Shown here: one piece after another, positions 24,401 through 32,247 of the stretch | How the letters are laid out: each line of letters starts with the position of its first letter | How positions within the stretch are numbered: the first letter of the stretch is position 1 | Source of the DNA: Bacteroidales bacterium UBA6366 | Lineage (GTDB): Bacteria > Bacteroidota > Bacteroidia > Bacteroidales > UBA932 | NCBI GenBank assembly: GCA_002438845.1 | Contig: DJRG01000027.1 | Span: 1-58,263 of the forward strand | Reading direction: 5' to 3' | DNA: 58,263 nt | Notes under the pieces: model-generated | Database searches by the model: none | What the model was told of the DNA's origin: nothing | Seen by the model: only the letters and a program-made list of their open reading frames with translations | Program-made: the position numbers and the translations under genes

Positions 24401-25570
24401 ATGAGCATATTCAAGAATATATTTCCTTTGGCGGCCGCCATCCTTCTGACACTTTCACCGGGGTGCCGGAAGATCGAGCTTGTCAATCCGACTGAATATG
24501 AGGTGCTTGACCTTGAGCCGGAACCGGACGCGGATCCGATCGGGATGTACCTTCTGAACGAGGGGAACATGGGCAGCAACAAGGCCGACCTGGACTACCT
24601 GGACTACAGGACGGCCGTCTACGCGAGAGGAATATACGCCGAGAAGAACCCGGATGTGGTGAAGGAACTTGGAGACGTGGGCAACGACATCCAGATCTAC
24701 GACGGGAAGCTGTTCGCCGTCATAAACTGCTCGCACAAAATCGAGGTGATGGACGCCTACACGACCAAGAGGATCACACAGATAGACATCCCGAACTGCC
24801 GCTACATCAGGTTCAGGGGGAGATATGCCTACGTTTCCTCATACGTCGGTCCGGTGGCGATGGACCCGAACGCGCGGAAAGGCGCTGTCTTCAAGGTGGA
24901 CCTCAAGGACTACAAGATCGTCGGAGAGGCCACCGTGGGCTACCAGCCTGACGAGCTGGCGATTGTGGATGAATATGCCTACGTGGCGAACTCCGGGGGC
25001 TACAAGGCGCCGAACTACGACTCAACCGTCTCCGTGGTCGAGCTGGAGTCCATGAGACAGGTTTACAAGATAGATGTGGCTATCAACCTCAGCCGGATCA
25101 AGGCCGATGCCTACGGCAACCTTTGGGTCTCGTCCAGAGGCAATTATGACGACATTCCTTCCAACCTCTTCAGGTTGGAGCCGTCAGGTGGACGCTACAG
25201 GGTGGCGGAGGCGATGAATATTCCCGCATCCAACATGGCCCTGCACGGCGATTCGCTCTACGTTTACAGTGTCGAGTACAGCAACCAGACTTCCAAGAAC
25301 ACTGTGACCTACGCCATCATCAACGTGAAGCAGAAACGTGTGGTCTCACGCAGTTTCATCACTGACGGAACAGAGCGCAACATCGTGATTCCCTACGGAT
25401 TGGCCATACACCCAAAGAACGGAGACATATTCATAACCGACGCGAAGAATTACGTTTCGAGCGGGGTGCTGCATTGCTACTCGAAGGAAGGAGTGCGCAA
25501 ATGGAGTGTGAGAACCGGAGATATTCCCGCCCACATGGTGTTTTTGGATCGTAAAAAGAGTTCTGAATGA
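24401..25570 (+). CDS. BtuG-like surface lipoprotein, beta-propeller
   Basis: The 389-residue protein has a lipoprotein signal ending LSPGC, an acidic stretch after the cysteine (EYEVLDLEPEPDADP), and repeated propeller-type segments (NDIQIYDGKLFAVINCSHK, GYQPDELAIVDEYAYVANSG, YGLAIHPKNGDIFITDA). This is the pattern of YncE/DUF5074-like propellers. In Bacteroides, BtuG is such a surface lipoprotein that binds cobalamin very tightly and lids BtuB. It starts at the base after the btuB stop and overlaps the next gene by 4 bases, so it is tightly coupled in the B12 operon. Confidence 0.85.
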   Translation: MSIFKNIFPLAAAILLTLSPGCRKIELVNPTEYEVLDLEPEPDADPIGMYLLNEGNMGSNKADLDYLDYRTAVYARGIYAEKNPDVVKELGDVGNDIQIYDGKLFAVINCSHKIEVMDAYTTKRITQIDIPNCRYIRFRGRYAYVSSYVGPVAMDPNARKGAVFKVDLKDYKIVGEATVGYQPDELAIVDEYAYVANSGGYKAPNYDSTVSVVELESMRQVYKIDVAINLSRIKADAYGNLWVSSRGNYDDIPSNLFRLEPSGGRYRVAEAMNIPASNMALHGDSLYVYSVEYSNQTSKNTVTYAIINVKQKRVVSRSFITDGTERNIVIPYGLAIHPKNGDIFITDAKNYVSSGVLHCYSKEGVRKWSVRTGDIPAHMVFLDRKKSSE

Positions 25571-26799
25571 GACGTTTGGTGACATATTCACTGATAATTC
25601 TGTTTCTTGCTGCATGCAGGGTCGAGGTTCCGTACGTGAGCCTCGGGCTGGATGACGTGTACAAGGTCGCAAGAATGCAGACCCTGGCCCTGCGTCCGGC
25701 CTACACGGGAGAGCGGTACCGCTGGACGGTCAAGACGGCATCAGGGACCGACTCGCTGCTGTGCGAGAGCAAGGACTGCATATTCCTGATGCGCTACCCG
25801 GGAGTCTATGAGGTCACTTTCACCATTGACGATCCCGTGAATCCGATCGTACATCCGATGACCATCCACGTGGTCAACGAGGAGGTCGAGTACAACCCGT
25901 ACATCGCTCATGTTTATGAATACAGGCCGGCCCCGGGGCAGTTCGTCAACGAGATGCCTGTCTATCAGGACGGCGACACCGAAAAGACAATGATTCAGAA
26001 GGCTGAGGAGTCGCTTTCAGGCAGTTACGGGGCCGGAGTCTCTCTCGGGGCCTACGGAGGCTATGTCACATTCGGGTTCGACCACACGGTTGTCAACTCG
26101 CCGGGCGAGCAGGATTTCCGCATAGACGGCAACGCCTTCCGCAGCGCCGCCCACGATGGGCTTGACGCGGGAAGCTGCGAGCCGGGAATCGTGATGGTGA
26201 TGTTCGATGAGAACCAGAACGGGAAGCCGGATGACAAATGGTATGAGATCGACAAGAATCCGTGGTACACGAACGATGCGGCAAGGTTTGGATATTCAAT
26301 AACTTACTTTCGTCCCTCCGCAGACCACACCGCCGTTCCGGGAGCGGACGGGACCCTGACCGACATTGAATATGTCAGGTGGGAGGACAACGCCGGGCGG
26401 ACCGACTATGTCTACAAGAACAAGTTCCACGACCAGGACTACTGGCCGAAATGGCTGCCGGAGGACGAGATGACTTTCAGCGGGACACTGCTTCCCAAAA
26501 ACGCCGAGGACGTTTCGGGAAACGGGACGTACTACCTTCAATATATGTTCAAGTACGGGGCCTATGCCGACAACTATCCGAACAACGACACTGACGGAAA
26601 CGGCGGCTGGATGAACGGCTTTGACATCGACTGGGCCGTCGATCCGGACACCCGTAAGCCTGTCCACCTTCAAGGAGTGGATTTCATCAGAGTCTACACC
26701 GGACTGAACCAGTACTGCGGATGGCTCGGCGAGACCTCCACGGAGATCTTTTCGGCGCGTGACCTTCACGTGCGGGTTCGCCCAGGGCAACATCAATGA
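25567..26799 (+). CDS. Surface lipoprotein, BtuH-like, cell-surface protein of the B12 operon
   Basis: The 410-residue protein has a lipoprotein signal (LAAC at about residue 17), a PKD-like domain (about 30-105) and a C-terminal domain with GAYGGYVTFGFDHTVVN, DFRIDGNAF and FDENQNGKPDDKWYEID. The same C-terminal pattern returns in the protein at 28171. Cobalamin-binding surface lipoproteins called BtuH are known from Bacteroides B12 loci, and this domain order resembles them, but I cannot confirm binding. The ATG overlaps the BtuG-like gene by 4 bases and its own stop overlaps the next start. Confidence 0.7.
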   Translation: MRRLVTYSLIILFLAACRVEVPYVSLGLDDVYKVARMQTLALRPAYTGERYRWTVKTASGTDSLLCESKDCIFLMRYPGVYEVTFTIDDPVNPIVHPMTIHVVNEEVEYNPYIAHVYEYRPAPGQFVNEMPVYQDGDTEKTMIQKAEESLSGSYGAGVSLGAYGGYVTFGFDHTVVNSPGEQDFRIDGNAFRSAAHDGLDAGSCEPGIVMVMFDENQNGKPDDKWYEIDKNPWYTNDAARFGYSITYFRPSADHTAVPGADGTLTDIEYVRWEDNAGRTDYVYKNKFHDQDYWPKWLPEDEMTFSGTLLPKNAEDVSGNGTYYLQYMFKYGAYADNYPNNDTDGNGGWMNGFDIDWAVDPDTRKPVHLQGVDFIRVYTGLNQYCGWLGETSTEIFSARDLHVRVRPGQHQ

Positions 26800-28097
26800 C
26801 AACTACTTTCGCAATGATATTCAAGAATATACTGACATATTTAGTCGCTGCGGCCTGCTGCGTTTCTTGCGTCTATCACAACGATGACAACCCGAATGTC
26901 TATCCGGACCCAGAGCCGATCCCGACACCTGAGCCGGAGCCGAAACCGGATCAGAACGAGGAGTATGTCAAGGCGGCATATTCACCGAACTGCTATATGG
27001 TTCGTCCGGGGGCATCGGTTGACATTCCGGTGAAAAAGGCTTACGCAATGTGGGCGCTTTACACGGATCTGCTTGGGAACGTTGATCTTGCCGGGCAGAA
27101 AGCGGAGCCGGAGCTGTTGTGGCAGGACGTTCCCGGTCTCGTCACCAATGTCGGGTTTATCGAGGGAAATTCGCCGGAGGCCTCCACGCTGATCGTCTCT
27201 GCATCCGACAAGGTCGGCAACGCCGTCATCGGGCTTCGGATCGGCGGGGAAATCCGCTGGAGCTGGCACGTGTGGGTCACCAGGTATAATCCTGACGGTG
27301 AGCATGTTTCCTACGGCAAGACATATTCATGGGACAACAACGGGGACGGCGTCGCCGACTACATATTCATGGACCGCAATCTTGGAGCAGTGAACGACGG
27401 TTGGGTGATCGGAAACAGCACTGCCGATTCGTTGGCCGCCTGCGGGCTGATGTACCAGTGGGGGCGCAAGGATCCGTTCCCTGGCGACCGGAAATTCAGG
27501 GGCGACAACAGCACTGACTATGAATATTTCGACAGCAAGCCGATCTATGATTCCGCCGGCAGCGTGCTGACAGAAGGGTCCCGGTCAGGAGGAACCGGAA
27601 TCCGCTCCGTGAAGTCCGGCCACGACCTTTCCACAACAGGGTTTGCGAAGTCTGTGATGAAGCCGATGGAGTTTATTCTCGGAGAAAGTTCGTACCACGA
27701 TTGGTTCTGTGGTGACAAGCCTGTGGTCGTAAGGAAATGTGACACGCTTTGGTGCGGAGCGAACCGTACGAAGACCCCGTTCGATCCATGCCCGGAAGGA
27801 TGGCAGGTGCCTTACGACAAGAACGGTAAGTTCATCTGGAACGGTTTGGACAAAGTCACGACCGATTATTCACCTATCGGAGTGATCCCTTACAACGGTC
27901 TGCGCTACAGGAATGGCGGAGGCTGCCTGAAAAACTCTGGATTCGCCGCCAACATCTGGTCCGGCACGGCTCCTACAGGCATCGGGAACGCTTATCAGTT
28001 ATCAGTCTACATCTCTCCGTACGAAAAGTCGGCGGTTGTCAAGATGGACGTGGGAGTCCGCAGCGACGGGTATGCGGTAAGGTGTGTGAGATCCTGA
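26796..28097 (+). CDS. FISUMP-type surface lipoprotein of the B12 operon
   Basis: The 433-residue protein has a lipoprotein signal ending CVSC, then an acidic, Pro/Glu-rich stalk (PDPEPIPTPEPEPKPD) and a C-terminal domain with YIFMDRNLGAVN, LMYQWGRKDPFPGD, PFDPCPEGWQVP and DGYAVRCVRS. Those are marks of the FISUMP/Fibrobacter major paralogous domain, common in Bacteroidetes cell-surface proteins. It is coupled to the BtuH-like gene by an ATGA overlap; the inner ATG at 26814 is an equally good start. FISUMP proteins are not known to me as cobalamin proteins, so its place in this operon is noteworthy. Confidence 0.75.
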   Translation: MTTTFAMIFKNILTYLVAAACCVSCVYHNDDNPNVYPDPEPIPTPEPEPKPDQNEEYVKAAYSPNCYMVRPGASVDIPVKKAYAMWALYTDLLGNVDLAGQKAEPELLWQDVPGLVTNVGFIEGNSPEASTLIVSASDKVGNAVIGLRIGGEIRWSWHVWVTRYNPDGEHVSYGKTYSWDNNGDGVADYIFMDRNLGAVNDGWVIGNSTADSLAACGLMYQWGRKDPFPGDRKFRGDNSTDYEYFDSKPIYDSAGSVLTEGSRSGGTGIRSVKSGHDLSTTGFAKSVMKPMEFILGESSYHDWFCGDKPVVVRKCDTLWCGANRTKTPFDPCPEGWQVPYDKNGKFIWNGLDKVTTDYSPIGVIPYNGLRYRNGGGCLKNSGFAANIWSGTAPTGIGNAYQLSVYISPYEKSAVVKMDVGVRSDGYAVRCVRS

Positions 28098-28170
28098 CCA
28101 ATGGATATTCATTCCGAATATTCCCGCCGCACATATTCCCTGATTATTCATAAATCATAAATACAGTACC

Positions 28171-29709
28171 ATGAAGCATTCAGCAATCAAAGCATTACTG
28201 CTATTGGCAGTTTCTTGCACGGGCTTTGTCGCCTGCGACGATGACAAGGAGCCGGAAATCATCTACGAGTTCTCCGTCAAGGCTGAGGACAGCGCGATCG
28301 CGGCTCCGGCCGAAGGATGTGCCCGGACAGTCCTGGTGACATCCACAAAGACCGCCGGCAGCAGCACCACAAACGTGGCCTACGAGGTCAAATCCGCACC
28401 GGAATGGGCACCGGCCACAATTGAGCAGACCGCCTTGGTCATCAATGTGGCTCAGAACAGAACAACCCAGACCCGCGAGCCCGGCAACGTCACCATCCTT
28501 CAGGCAGAAAGCGGCAAGGAGCTGACAATCAACATCACCCAGGCCGGGTATGAATATTCGATGTCCCTCACCGGGAGTTACACCACTCCTCGCTGCAAGG
28601 TTCTGAGCATCGCCCCTGAGATCACGGGCTTCGACAAGAACCCTGTCTTCGCCTGGACAGTCAAAGGACCTGGCGACTCCGAGGCCACAGCCGCCGGAAA
28701 CGGAAGCACCCTGAATTTCATCAAACTCGAGACCGGTGAATATGAGGTCTCACTGACCGTCACCGATGACAGCGAAATCTCTATGTCCAGCTCCTCCAAG
28801 GTTAACGTCGAGACAGAGAAAGAGGCATATTCACCATTCCTGTCCGAGATTCTCGATCTTGAGCTTGCTCCGTATTCCGCTGTCGGAGTAAGCAATCCAT
28901 TCGGGAAGACCGACACAAAGAAATCCGCGATGGAGAAGGCCTGCGAGAAGCTCAACAAGGATTTCAGCGCCTCCAACACAGGTATAGCCCTTGGGCCGTT
29001 GGGAGGCTACATCGTGTTCAAGTTTGATCACACGGTGATGAATGTCAACGGCCTGCGTGACTTCCGCATCGGCAGCTTCGCCAGCAAGACATCATACCCG
29101 GCTCCAGGTGTTGTCTTCGTCGCATTCGACGCCAATCAAAACGGGCAGCCTGACGAGGACGAGTGGTACGAGATCGCCGGCAGTGAATATGGCAAGACTA
29201 CGACCCTGTCAAACCTCACCGTCACTTACAACCGTCCTGAGAATTTCCTCACGACCGTCAGCATGGGAAAAGAGGTGAAGGACTACATCACTTACACTAT
29301 CAATGGAGTCCCGGGGGCTCTATCAAGCGGTTCAATGCCGAACACAATCCCGTCATGGCCTTTCTGGCTGAGAGAAAGTGAAGAGGGCAAGACCATCACA
29401 TTCACAGGGGTCACCCAGCTGCCAAGCAACACACAGATGAACGGAATGTTCCCTGGAACGACCCAATGGTACGACTACGGCTATGTCAGCAATTCCGACC
29501 CTAAGGATGAAGTCAACTCCTCATTCGACATCGACTGGGCTGTTGACAAGGACGGCAAACCGGCTCATCTGCCAGGTGTTGATTTCATCAAGGTACAGAC
29601 CGCCACGATGATGGATGCCGGCGGTTGGTACGGCGGCCTTAAAACCAGCCTCAACTGCGCCATCGACCTCCATCTTTCAGGCAAACAAATAGAGACCATA
29701 AAGAAGTAG
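28171..29709 (+). CDS. BACON-domain surface lipoprotein, BtuH-like paralogue
   Basis: The 512-residue protein has a lipoprotein signal ending FVAC followed by DDDKEPE, a typical Bacteroidetes surface-export signal. A BACON domain (about 40-128; EWAPATIEQTALVINVAQN), a PKD-like domain (about 130-215; EYEVSLTVTDDSE) and the same C-terminal domain as the protein at 25567 follow (GPLGGYIVFKFDHTVMN, FDANQNGQPDEDEWYEI, SFDIDWAVDKDGKPAHLPG). It lies 73 bases after the FISUMP gene; that gap holds four GAATAT/ATATTC words. It is probably the last gene of the B12 operon. Confidence 0.75.
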   Translation: MKHSAIKALLLLAVSCTGFVACDDDKEPEIIYEFSVKAEDSAIAAPAEGCARTVLVTSTKTAGSSTTNVAYEVKSAPEWAPATIEQTALVINVAQNRTTQTREPGNVTILQAESGKELTINITQAGYEYSMSLTGSYTTPRCKVLSIAPEITGFDKNPVFAWTVKGPGDSEATAAGNGSTLNFIKLETGEYEVSLTVTDDSEISMSSSSKVNVETEKEAYSPFLSEILDLELAPYSAVGVSNPFGKTDTKKSAMEKACEKLNKDFSASNTGIALGPLGGYIVFKFDHTVMNVNGLRDFRIGSFASKTSYPAPGVVFVAFDANQNGQPDEDEWYEIAGSEYGKTTTLSNLTVTYNRPENFLTTVSMGKEVKDYITYTINGVPGALSSGSMPNTIPSWPFWLRESEEGKTITFTGVTQLPSNTQMNGMFPGTTQWYDYGYVSNSDPKDEVNSSFDIDWAVDKDGKPAHLPGVDFIKVQTATMMDAGGWYGGLKTSLNCAIDLHLSGKQIETIKK

Positions 29710-29710
29710 C

Positions 29711-30160
29711 CTTTCCTATCCATCCAAGAAATTCCGGGGAACCATCCTCTCCATAACGTACCGACCGTTCCGCACGGCCGGTACGCTCATAGGAGCCATA
29801 GCGCTCAGTAAAATCAACGGAATCAAATGGTTCCGATGGAACATTATCCCGGCGACTATCGTATTCGCCACATTGTTCTTTGCCAAAGGAACGGCGGTGA
29901 TGCTCATTGTCATCGGACTCACAGGATTCCTCTGTTCAAGTGTGTTCCCGATAATCTATGCCGAGGCGATGAAGGTCCGCCTTGAAAAAGCCAACGAAAT
30001 CTCAGGGCTGATGATTATGGGCGTGTCTGGAGGAGCGGTTATCCCACCATGTATGGGGATCCTCGCTGATCTCACTGGAAATCTGAACGGTTCTCTCGCC
30101 GTTATCGGAGTTTGCCTGCTCTACCTTCTGCTTTGTTCGCTGAAGCTCAGCAAGGCGTGA
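29711..30160 (+). pseudogene. Remnant of an MFS sugar permease (FucP-like), C-terminal half only
   Basis: The frame reads through about 149 codons: YRPFRTAGTLIGAIALSKI, then FFAKGTAVMLIVIGLTGFLC and ISGLMIMGVSGGAVIPPCMG, which look like the last membrane helices of a fucose/glucose-galactose type MFS permease. There is no start region; the frame begins right after the stop codon of the preceding lipoprotein gene. I read it as a 5'-truncated remnant. The nearby RAYT-like gene may mark a rearrangement. Confidence 0.7.
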
Positions 30161-30177
30161 GGAGAAAGGAGTAGGCT

Positions 30178-31272
30178 CTACGGGAAACAGGAGTGAAGAA
30201 CACGGTCAACTATCTTTATCGGGAATCCATAACGGGTTGATAGGACGTTCCTCAAGCGTGTGAGTTGATGTGGGTTTAGCTTTCCGAGCATATCCTCAGC
30301 CGTGGAGCAGATTGTTTTCCGCATTTCTTTCAGACAATAGCCTGTGTTCCGCACTGGAGCAAGAATCTCATCCGACCGCCCGATGGTGTCAGGGAACATC
30401 ATCGGGCATATTCGTGCGATCGCGGTACGAACCTCCCTGTCGTTATTCTGGTATCGGATTGCCTCTCCCTGATTGGCATTCAAATCCGCCTTGTTCACCA
30501 GGTAAGAGAGAGAGCCGATTGTCCTGACAGCCGACTCCAGGCGACCGGATGAAATAAAAGATGCGAATGTAACCATCCCATTGGCGTAAAGTTTCCATGC
30601 TCGAGGGACACTGCGGCTTGTTCCCATAACCTTCTGTTTCCTCCATGGAGGAATGTCCACAATCCTTGGACGCAGAACCGCCGAGTGCCCCTCCTTGTCG
30701 AAATATTCAAGAATGGAGCTCCAAGGATATGAGAAAGGGTTGTTTGTCTCGCGGTGCTTGCGCGGGTTGTTAAGAATATACCCGATGACATTCTTGAGAT
30801 ACTCTTCGGAATCAACCCTTTCGACTTTGACTCGTACCCTGCACATGACTTTTGATGTTCCGAAACGGTGTGAGTAATACATGCTGATTGTTTTCTTGTA
30901 CCTTTCAGCACACCGAATCACATCAGATTTCCGTCCCCAAACCAATGAATGGAAATGGTTTGACACAAGCACGAGGATTGCGACTTCAACCTCTTCACCA
31001 AATAATTTGAATGCAACCGCAAATTTGTTCACTCCAACAATGAATGCATTCTCATCAGGAAACAAGTCAACGCCTTCCAGCCCTTGCGAACAGATGTGGT
31101 ACCAACAAGGGTTCTCATCCTCTTGCGCTTCCTCTGGTTCCGGCAGCGTCTCTTGCACTGCCTCTTGCTTTTTCCCCAGTCCTTTACCTGGCGCATTCTC
31201 TTTTACCAGTGACTGTCCTCCCCATCGTTCTTGTCCAGTTTTTCTTTCACTAAAATCTTTCGCCTCTATCAT
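30178..31272 (-). CDS. RAYT-like HUH transposase (IS200/REP-associated type)
   Basis: The 364-residue protein carries the HUH motif in LVSNHFHSLVWG (about residue 105) and a downstream catalytic-tyrosine candidate in EEYLKNVIGYILNNPRKH (about 155-172). This order is that of Y1 transposases and especially REP-associated tyrosine transposases, which act on single-stranded palindromic repeats. There is an unusual charged N-terminus (about 1-55) and a long C-terminal part (about 200-364) of unclear role. The 137-bp tandem repeat lies just upstream of its start and is a candidate substrate. No flanking target duplications were recognised. Confidence 0.78.
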   Translation of the reverse strand: MIEAKDFSERKTGQERWGGQSLVKENAPGKGLGKKQEAVQETLPEPEEAQEDENPCWYHICSQGLEGVDLFPDENAFIVGVNKFAVAFKLFGEEVEVAILVLVSNHFHSLVWGRKSDVIRCAERYKKTISMYYSHRFGTSKVMCRVRVKVERVDSEEYLKNVIGYILNNPRKHRETNNPFSYPWSSILEYFDKEGHSAVLRPRIVDIPPWRKQKVMGTSRSVPRAWKLYANGMVTFASFISSGRLESAVRTIGSLSYLVNKADLNANQGEAIRYQNNDREVRTAIARICPMMFPDTIGRSDEILAPVRNTGYCLKEMRKTICSTAEDMLGKLNPHQLTRLRNVLSTRYGFPIKIVDRVLHSCFP

Positions 31273-31393
31273 AAACGCACAGTTCTGTTTAAGTTAATAT
31301 CAAGGCCTTGGATTCAGCATCGAATCACCTCGCCCTTTTCGCCAACAAGGTATGACAAATTAACCAAAATCCCCAAACTTTCCACGGCTAATT

Positions 31394-31667
31394 CACACCT
31401 GGAAGTATAACTCGTTGGCCGACAGCCATTCCAAGTTTCAGGTGTGAGGCTTTCCGCACACTTAGGAGGGACAGGAGGCCGCGCAGGGGGACAGAGACAG
31501 GGGAACGGATCCAAGGTGTGACGGTCAACGCACACCTGGGAACGCAATAGGCTGGCGGGCAATGCCTTCGAACTCCAGGTGTGAGACATCCCACACACCT
31601 GGGAGGGACAGGAGGCCGCACAGAGAAGCGGAGCGTGGGAGGGGACTTCAAGGTGTGATATTCATCG
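31394..31667. repeat. Two-copy 137-bp tandem repeat with CACACCT/AGGTGTG palindromes
   Basis: Four landmarks recur at a distance of exactly 137 bases: CACACCT (31394, 31531), AGGTGTGAG (31440, 31577), GGAGGGACAGGAGGCCGC (31465, 31602) and CAAGGTGTG (31512, 31649). CACACCT and AGGTGTG are inverted to each other, so each unit can form hairpins. The gap from 31273 to 31782 holds this repeat, the mraZ control region and no gene. Confidence 0.9.
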
Positions 31668-31692
31668 CTCACAGACAAGCGCAACGGCATTG

Positions 31693-31740
31693 TGGAAATC
31701 ATTGTGGAAAAATTTGGAAAGAGGTGGAATAAAATGGAAA
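31693..31740 (+). promoter_or_regulatory. Five TGGAAW boxes, candidate MraZ operator
   Basis: TGGAAA, TGGAAA, TGGAAA, TGGAAT and TGGAAA start at 31693, 31705, 31715, 31725 and 31735: the last four are spaced exactly 10 bases apart. MraZ is known to bind repeated short boxes at 10-base spacing (TGGGN in Escherichia coli) before its own gene. The array ends 8 bases before the -7 box, so bound MraZ would block the promoter. Confidence 0.75.
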
Positions 31741-31748
31741 AATATTCC

Positions 31749-31756
31749 TAACTTTG
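31749..31756 (+). promoter_or_regulatory. -7 box of the dcw cluster
   Basis: TAACTTTG fits TAnnTTTG and lies 26 bases before the mraZ ATG. Its -33 region falls within the TGGAAW box array. Confidence 0.7.
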
Positions 31757-31782
31757 TCCTCAAGCGTGAAAGGCGAGAACTT

Positions 31783-32235
31783 ATGATCACATTCATCGGA
31801 GAATATTCAGGCAGGATTGACGACAAAGGGAGAGTGGTTTTCCCTTCGCCGTTCAAGTCGCTGATGCCTTCCGAGGGGGATCAGAGGTTTGTCATAAAGA
31901 AGGACATTTTCGAGGAATGCCTTGAGATGTACACCTTTGAGGAGTGGGAACGCCAGTCCGAGGAGGTCAAATCAAAGTTGAATTTCTTTAATCGTGCTCA
32001 CGCCGCTTTCTGGAGGGAGTACATGCGCGACCGTGCGGTCGTCGAACCCGACCCGAAACTCGGACGCATCTCCATCCCCAAGAAGCTTTTGGAGTCTATT
32101 GGTGTAACAAAAGAGGTAGTCTTCTCGGGCAACGATTACAAGATCGAGATCTGGGCCAAGGAAAAGTACGAGGCCAGCGAAATCTCAAACGAAGAATTCT
32201 TGAACATCGCCGGACAACTGTCTCAGGAGAGGTAG
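31783..32235 (+). CDS. mraZ: Transcriptional regulator MraZ
   Basis: MraZ is a ring-forming DNA-binding protein with two AbrB-like domains that represses the division and cell-wall (dcw) cluster in species studied. The 150-residue product has FIGEYSGRIDDKGRVVFPS at the start of domain 1 and EPDPKLGRISIPKKLLE in domain 2. The start was set at 31783 because the frame upstream runs through the operator boxes and promoter. rsmH follows after 12 bases. Confidence 0.93.
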   Translation: MITFIGEYSGRIDDKGRVVFPSPFKSLMPSEGDQRFVIKKDIFEECLEMYTFEEWERQSEEVKSKLNFFNRAHAAFWREYMRDRAVVEPDPKLGRISIPKKLLESIGVTKEVVFSGNDYKIEIWAKEKYEASEISNEEFLNIAGQLSQER

Positions 32236-32247
32236 GAGGGCAGGGCG

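Noticed and set aside
29716..29922. Minus-strand frame opposite the MFS remnant
   Set aside because: The plus-strand frame reads as recognisable permease helices; the minus frame is a shadow.
31394..31667. CRISPR array
   Set aside because: Only two units, 137 bp long, with no short direct repeats alternating with unique spacers.
31690..31782. N-terminal extension of MraZ
   Set aside because: It runs through the operator boxes and the -7 box; MITFIGEYSG is the normal MraZ start.
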